64,000 nucleotides of DNA from Conus ventricosus (taxonomy: Eukaryota > Mollusca > Gastropoda > Neogastropoda > Conidae): contig CM031612.1 in assembly GCA_018398815.1 (NCBI GenBank), positions 5,903,412-5,967,411 of the forward strand. Direction: 5' to 3'. Shown here piece by piece: positions 57,560-64,000 of this stretch. The position numbers and the translations under genes are program-made. Positions within the stretch are counted from its first letter, which is position 1. Each line of letters starts with the position of its first letter. Under the pieces are notes generated by a model that worked only from the letters and a program-made list of their open reading frames with translations, had not been told where the DNA came from and searched no databases.

Positions 57560-58210
57560 GTGAGTGACCAGCGGTCGTTGATGTTCTGAGAGTAGAGTTT
57601 AACTTGGTTTAAGTTGCTTCCAGTGAGTTCATATGAAAAAAAAATAAAATCCTTTTTGGTGTTAAAATCACAGACATTCCAGCAAGCAATGTGTGTTTTG
57701 TTGCACACGTACACACTTTGGTGTACTTTCTAACATAACGAAACAAAGGGAAAGTGAAGTTCTATCAAAGTTTTTTTATTTTTCAAAATAGAATGAAAGG
57801 GCCCCCTCATACTGGGAACAGACAGCAAGCAATGAAAAGGTAGCTAAGCAAAAAGTATTAATCAGTAACTGATGAGCTGTATCTATGTATGTATAGTCAC
57901 AATGTTTGAATATTGCACCCATTTGAATAGTCTGGACGTAATTGTAGTTTGTATCAAGACTAAAGGGTTTGAACAGAGACTTTGTGTTGTAGTAAAAGAA
58001 ATGCGATCCAGATATTGTCATAAATGCCACGTTTACAAGAACATTATACAACCAGAATCCAAGTTTGTCTCCAATTGTTTGTATACATATTGTGTGCAAC
58101 ACAAAAATGACACTGGGAGGTTAAAAAAAAAAATCAGAGAACCCCCCCCCCCCCCCCCCCCCCCCAAACTGAAAACAACCATTTTGAAGAAAACACCCAT
58201 TGTTCCACAG

Positions 58211-58685
58211 CTTCCAAGGTACGGAAGGCCTTGCCAGTCTCTCAAGACGGCAACTTCCAGGACCTAGTGAGCATGACAGCGTGCGCAACGGCCATGGGAT
58301 CATCTCTGAGCCCCCAACGCCACAGCCATCTCTGAACCTTCCACCTGTTGCCTAATGGGAATTGGTGCCGACACCGACAAACACGCTGAACGTCATTCAC
58401 ATCGATGAAGCCTGGACCTTTGGAGATCGTGCCTTCAGCGCACGGCCTCCGGCAGCGTGGCCGCCTCCCATGCCACATTCCGAGGAGACGAGGAGGAGGA
58501 AGAGGAGGATAGAACGAAGAATGGGGTGGGGGAGAGCCATGATGATGAGGACCATGCGGAAATTCTGGACGAGTCCAGTGTGGAGAAGGGTGTCGGAAAC
58601 CCTGCGGATCCTCACGAGTTCTTTCCCTGAGTCATCCCCCCACAAAATGGAAAAAAAGGAGAACCAAGCATGGATGAAAAGCTGA
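58211..58685 (+). pseudogene. Second copy of BRD7/9 terminal exon
   Basis: Corresponds to 18424-18901 with indels throughout (for example GGTACGGAAGG for GGTGACGGAAGG). The poly-acidic tract and the GCTGATGGGA end are recognisable. Probably an assembly artefact. Confidence 0.8.
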
Positions 58686-59904
58686 TGGGATTTTTTGAGT
58701 GGAAGGTGGAACCTCCTCACGGCAGTTTACTTAACCCAGGTGCTGATGGATGTTGTTGAGTGGAAGGTGAACCTCCTTCTCGCAGTTTGAATTACAGGTG
58801 ATGATTGATGTTTCGAGTGAAGGATGGAAACCTCCTCCCAACGCAGTTGACTTACAGGGTGATGGTGGCCATAGTTTCGCCTGGCTTTGGTGCTGTGAGG
58901 TCCACAATACTGCTGCCCATGGTTGGCAGTGGGCTGAACGCTAGACTTGATCTGACCAGCATGAAAGGCAAGCTTTGCCACGTTGACTGCCTTCACTTAC
59001 AGATGTGTATCGATTCATTGCCTCGTCAAATACTGTATATAAGCAGCGTTTGGACCAAGTCACTTGAACGAGACATTTGTACTAAACATCAGTGTCGTGA
59101 TTATGCGTTTGTGTAAGTTCTGCAGCTTCAGGTCGGCCTTATTCGAAGCATCAGGATTATGAAGACCCAAGATGTGATGGTTCTAGATCTAGTGGTAGTT
59201 CATGGCAGTGCAGCAAGATGTAAGTGCGGCAGAATGATGACAGATGAATGGACTCTGTGGTAACATCGGTGCGCCAGTGGTGTGCTTTAAGTTGTGCGCA
59301 GGTCACCATGTTTAAAAAGCAGCTGGGTTTTGAGATCTCAGGTTTAGGCTGGCTAAACCATCATGCAAAAACTGAATTACAATACTCCTCTGCACAGCTG
59401 ATGGAAGTAGTTGCTAGTTGAATAGAATGTATGGCATGTTTATGTTGAAGTGTGTACCGCAATGTCTGGTTGTTAAGTTAAAAAGAAAGAAGAAATAAAA
59501 GACTCCTACCCCCTGCCCCCTTTCCCCTCTTCCCTGTCCAGGAAACTGACAGTTTGAGTAGTACAAAACTCTTTGTTTTCAGCCCTCGAGAAGAATCATT
59601 GTGTAGGTGATACGAATGTTGATACTATTTTAGTCTTTATGGTTTCAAAAAAAAGAACAACAAAAATAAAACATGCTCTAAGAACCAGGAATTGTGTACA
59701 AATTTGTTTAAGCCCTGGACTAAGAATCATTACTCATAAGTTTCCCCGAAGTTAGAGTAATAGCTGCCTTATGGCGGATAAAAAGTGGTCATACACACAA
59801 AACTCTCCACTCCCTTTTGAGTTGGTAAATGGCATAATCCTTTGCCTGTCGTACGCAGAAAAGAAAACAAAAAAGAAATATAAATGCATACACATTTAAT
59901 TCCA

Positions 59905-60985
59905 AAGTGCCAATAGTCGGTGGTTGAATGGTCCGTTTCTGATGGGTGATGTAGTCGGTGGTTGAAATGGTCATTTGCTGATGGGTGATGGTAGTTCGGT
60001 GTTGAATGGTCATTGCTGATTGGTATGGTAGTCAGGTGGGTTGAATGTCTGTGCTGATGGTAGTCAGGTGGTTGAATGGTCAGTTGCTGATAAGTGATGG
60101 TATCAGGGTTTGGTTGATTTGTGGTCTGTTGCAGATGTAGCGGGTGGTTGATGGTCAGTTGCTGATGGGTGATGGTAGTCGGGTGGTTGAATAGGTCCAG
60201 TTGCTGATGGTAAGTTCCGGTGGTTGAATGGTCTGTTGCTGAAGGTGAAGGTAGTCAGATGTTGAATGGTCAGATTGCTGAGTGGGTGATGGAGTCAGGT
60301 GGGTATGAATGGTCAGTTGCCTGATGGGTGAAGGTATCGGGTGGTGTCAGTTGCTGATGGTATGGTTAGTCGGGTGGTTGAATGGTCATTTCTGATGGTA
60401 TGGTAGTCAGGTGGTTGAATGTCAGTGCTGATGGTCGAGGTAGTTGGGGGTGGTGAATGGTCTTTGCTGATGGATGGATGGTAGTCAGGTGGTTGAATGG
60501 TCATTGCTGATGGTGATGTAATCGGGTGGGTGTTAATGGTCAGTTGCAGATGGTTGATGGTAATCCAGATGTTGAATGGTCAGTTTGCTGATGGTGATGG
60601 TAGTCAGTGGTTGAATGGTCTGTGCTGAGGTAGTCGTTGGTTGAATGGGTCAGTTGCTGATGTATCAGGTGGTTGAATGGTCCAGTTGCTGAAGGTAGTC
60701 AGTGTTGAAAATGTCAGTTGCTGATGTTAGTCAGGATGGGTTTGAATAGGTGGTTGAATGTCAGTTGCTGAAGGTAACAAGTGGTTGAATGGCAGTTGTT
60801 GATGTAGTCAGGTGTTGAATGGTCAGTTGCTGATGGTAGTCAGTGTGGATGAATGGTCTGTTGCTGAATGGTGATGGAGTGCGGGTGGTTGAATGGTCAG
60901 TTGCTGATGGGTTGATGGTAATCGGTGTTTGAATGTCAGTTGCTGATGGTATCAGTGTTTGAATGTCTGTTGCAGATGGATGAAA
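59905..60985. repeat. Second copy of the 38-40-bp minisatellite
   Basis: Same units as 20110-21160 (GGTTGAATGGTCAGTTGCTG), with more length noise. Confidence 0.9.
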
Positions 60986-61039
60986 AGAGAGCCAGAGTCC
61001 CAAGATCTCACTGGCGCCTGAATGACCATGTCATACCCC

Positions 61040-61500
61040 CTGGCTGTGTTGAAAGGTTAGAGAGTGGTCGTGCTTTGGGATAGAGCGCGCCGCCAAGCAG
61101 CCAGAAGTCAGAGGTTCGAATCCCGTAACTGGGCAAAACCGTGCATCATTATTCATCGAGTCACTAGACCATTTGGGCAGTCAGCGCTAGTCTTTCCGGA
61201 TGAGGCCGATAAATCGAGTCCTGTGTGCAACATGCTTTCTGACGCGTATAAAACCCACGGCAACAAGAGAGTTGTCCCCTTGCAAAATCCTGTTTCGAAA
61301 GAAAACAACAAAAACCCAATTTAGTAGGGCAAAAAACATGACACACAGCATTTTCCACGAAATTGGAGTATAGCTGCCTTTAATGGTGGGATGATAAACG
61401 TCATACACACAGAAATCTACTCTCTTTGTTTGGTAATGGGATAAATCCTTGCCGTCCCTGTACAGGGAGGTCCGCAGGAGTATCAGCCTGCGTACGCAGG
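61040..61500 (+). mobile_element. Second copy of the SINE at 21236
   Basis: B box AGGTTCGAATCCCG at about 61111, and a shared 3' module ending GCCTGCGTACGCAGG. Confidence 0.85.
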
Positions 61501-62429
61501 AAAAAGAAAAGAAAGGGTTATAGAGATATGAAACACTCGGCCTGCTCTGGGAGCAAGGGGAGGAGGTAGCACCACAAAGGACACCACTGAAACACTCCGT
61601 GGAGGCTCAACAGTTGTAAACGCATGACAGTGCGTGTCCGGTGGCATCCCTACTGCCCATGACATGGGGCGATATGATGATGAACCCTTGCAAGTAATTC
61701 ACATGAGGAGTGCCAGCCAAAGAACAAATCTGACAGAATTACGTTGAGGCAAGAATGCGCATCTCTAGGACCAAGGAAAACTTGAGAGTTAGTATCTGTG
61801 TAACTGAAACTGAAGAGCTGTGTAGACCTGTAATTTTGTGCAATGTCCAGGTTGTATAATAATCAATCTTTTTCCTGACACAGTCTGTCGTCATTTATGA
61901 TGGTGCCAGTTGGAACAGGTGCATGGTTGTTTGTGCAAAAAGTCCCTGCCGTTTATTTCTGCATGTAAATCTTCATTTTAAATACATGAGATGTCAAAGT
62001 ATCTTTTTGTTTGAGTGTGTGTGAAACAGACTTTTTTTTTTTAAGGGTTGTATCTGTAAGCAGTTGTGCTTCCCTTTTGCCCGTACATGACAATTGCAGC
62101 ACAGATAAATCAAACTCCCAATGGCACACATATACACACTCTCTCTCAAACTTCACAGTTTGTGTGAATTGAAGATTATAAACAGTATTGAGTAATATGA
62201 ATGAAAAGAAATAGTAGGCATCTTCAACTTTTCCAGACCAGGACCACAAAATGCCATAGGTGGACTTTTCCACAAAACTTGTGAGTGGTTTTGCAGTTGA
62301 TCCAGCAATGTGGCAACTGTCAAAATTTGCCAGAATGGGCCAGTACTGAAGTATATCTAGCTGCTCTTAAGTTGTATGCTTTCCTGATAGAAAATTTAAT
62401 TGCCTGCTCACTCATCTGTTCTCCCCCTC

Positions 62430-62575
62430 TCCTCCCCCGTGGTGTGTGTGCGCGTGCGTGCAAGTGTGTTTTTTGTGTGGTGTGGCATGGCAGTGTGTGG
62501 GTGTGTGTTAGTGGGTGTGTGTGTTCTGTATGTGTGAGCGTAAGTGTTGGGATGTAAGAGTGTTGTGTGTGTGCG
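62430..62575. repeat. Second copy of the (TG)n tract
   Basis: Matches 22609-22745 with length differences. Confidence 0.9.
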
Positions 62576-64000
62576 TACACAAAAATCTTTATAAAGTGTG
62601 ATCCCCCACTTTGTCCATATGTCTTGGTTGTCAAAAGTGTAGATTTATTCGCATAGTGAGAAGTAGAGTGAGTCACACAAGCCACCATTGCGGCTACTAT
62701 CTGTGATGTGCCATTACCACTCACTCATTGCTTTCCTGTCTAGATTTTTTTTTCATCACTTTTTTTCCCCGCTTCACTTTTTTGGTGTGGTATCAGCCAC
62801 ATTTGTTGTAATTGCACTAAACCTGTAAGGAAATTATGTTTAAATTGTTACAGAAAACCGACCTGTCCCCATTCAATGGGATAACCCAACCAAGGATGTG
62901 TCTGCTAACATGACGAAATGTCGCCAAACAAAATACACGCAATGCGCAAAAACACGGAGAAAACTATTCATTGTTTACTTTCAAACATATACTGACAAGT
63001 TTCTGTCAACAATTCCATGTGCATATACTCATTCCAAATACATCCAAGGGGTTTCAGGCATCATCCTAAAAACTGTTCCACACTTTTTGTTCTGTTGTTG
63101 AAAAATCTGCCACCACAACCACACCACCAGCATCATCAACGAAGATGCTAATACAGCCACTTATAACAGCAGCAATTGGAGGTACAATGAAAACTATAAT
63201 TACTATAATATAAGACAACAATATATTGCAATGATGATAATAAATGATCCAATGGTGTGAATAATCTCACATGTAGCTGCAAACGACAAGCAGCTTTTGA
63301 TCAAAGTAGAAATGGAAATGGAGAAAATCATACATTTTTCGTGACCAAGAGGAACATTTAATCAAACAGCACACCCTTCAGAAAAGTCATCCAGGTCACA
63401 AGATCTGTATGTCATATGGCCAGCAAGAGTGAATCCATCAAACCAGTGGCCCACCAAATCTCTCCTCCCAGACTGCAAGTGCAGTGATGTCGAGGCATCA
63501 AGATGGGCTTAATTCGTTCCCAATCTTTCCTAGAGACTTTGAGAGGGTCACATGGCTGCTGAGCCTCACATGTGGCGCTGAGGTCTGTGTCAGATCCATC
63601 TCAGAACAAAAGTGAGTTAACACCCCTTCTTATCTAGGATAACCATTTCCTCCACCTTAAATTTCAAGGGTATGGGTTTTAAACTCGAATGAGTGTTTTT
63701 TCTTTTTGTAATCAAATGCTGAAAGTCAACACTAAACTTGGTTATGTGGACACTTTACTCTCAGACGAGTATTCTTTGCAAGAAGATGAAGTGTTTGAAA
63801 GAGCGTACTCCTTGGTTACTGGTTACGTCATTTAGTAAAAGGAACGAGTTGGTCTTCAATTCTTCGACGACGCGCCAACTGACAGCTCTGGTGGCTAATG
63901 GCAGGAAAGTCAATTTGCCAGTCCTGAATGGAATAACCAGTTTGTTTAAACACCAACCTCCACTTGCAATTATCTGTACCTGATAATACTTCAGAGACAT

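Larger units (their letters stand above)
55994..64000 (+). repeat. Second copy of the 16228-24178 block
   Basis: Begins GAATTCCTTTC, which matches 16228 (GAATTCTTTC), and runs in step to AGAGACAT, which matches 24178. It is 8007 bp against 7951 bp. Differences are mainly one-base indels every few tens of bases, in exons as well as repeats. It starts directly at the gap and runs off the window. Probably an unpurged haplotig or raw-read consensus. Confidence 0.95.

Noticed and set aside
57399..58685. A second, paralogous BRD7/9 gene
   Set aside because: Introns, LINE, minisatellite and SINEs are duplicated along with it, and the differences are indel noise. Assembly duplication is simpler.

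Overview
The window is repeat-rich eukaryotic DNA. It has introns with GT/AG boundaries, tRNA-headed SINEs, LINE and LTR retrotransposon fragments, hAT fragments and more than fifteen distinct minisatellites. There are no operons, no bacterial-type genes and no CRISPR array. The SINE and LINE types look like those I associate with molluscs, most likely a marine gastropod; that placement is inference.

Layout: 1-4594 holds a 38/42-bp minisatellite, a (CA)n tract, a broken zinc-finger fragment and GC-rich repeat debris. From 4595 to about 19722 on the + strand lies the 3' half of one recognisable host gene, an orthologue of BRD7/BRD9, the bromodomain subunits of SWI/SNF (PBAF/ncBAF) remodellers. 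Its bromodomain exons lie upstream of the window. One large region (7482-17634) between its exons carries a minisatellite, a LINE split in two, and between the LINE halves a minus-strand Ty3/gypsy-type element (10309-14117). That element has a module order of gag, protease, integrase remnant, RT, RNase H, as in Gmr1-type elements. From 19947 to 43000 the sequence is almost entirely repeats: minisatellites of 30, 37, 38-40, 46 and about 56 bp, several SINEs, homopolymer runs, and a 177-bp inverted repeat. From 43886 to 47649 there are scattered minus-strand candidate exons of an unidentified gene. From 47711 to 50140 there is an 870-bp composite retroposon with 16-bp target duplications, plus 93-bp and 67-bp repeats. 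From 50225 to 54415 there is a 51-62-bp satellite interrupted by a 686-bp hAT-derived insertion.

An exactly 1000-base run of N (54994-55993) is followed by 55994-64000. This is a second, same-orientation copy of 16228-24178 that differs mainly by scattered single-base indels. It includes the last two BRD7/9 exons, the LINE end, the minisatellite and the SINEs. This looks like an unpurged haplotig or a poorly corrected read consensus, not a real segmental duplication. The two copies break the reading frame at different places, so frameshifts in this window are weak evidence of pseudogenes.

I found no novel multi-gene system. The items most worth a second look are the pol order and integrase deletion of the LTR element, the composite SINE retroposon, the hairpin repeat at 24.8 kb, the hammerhead-like motifs, the unidentified minus-strand gene, and the assembly duplication.
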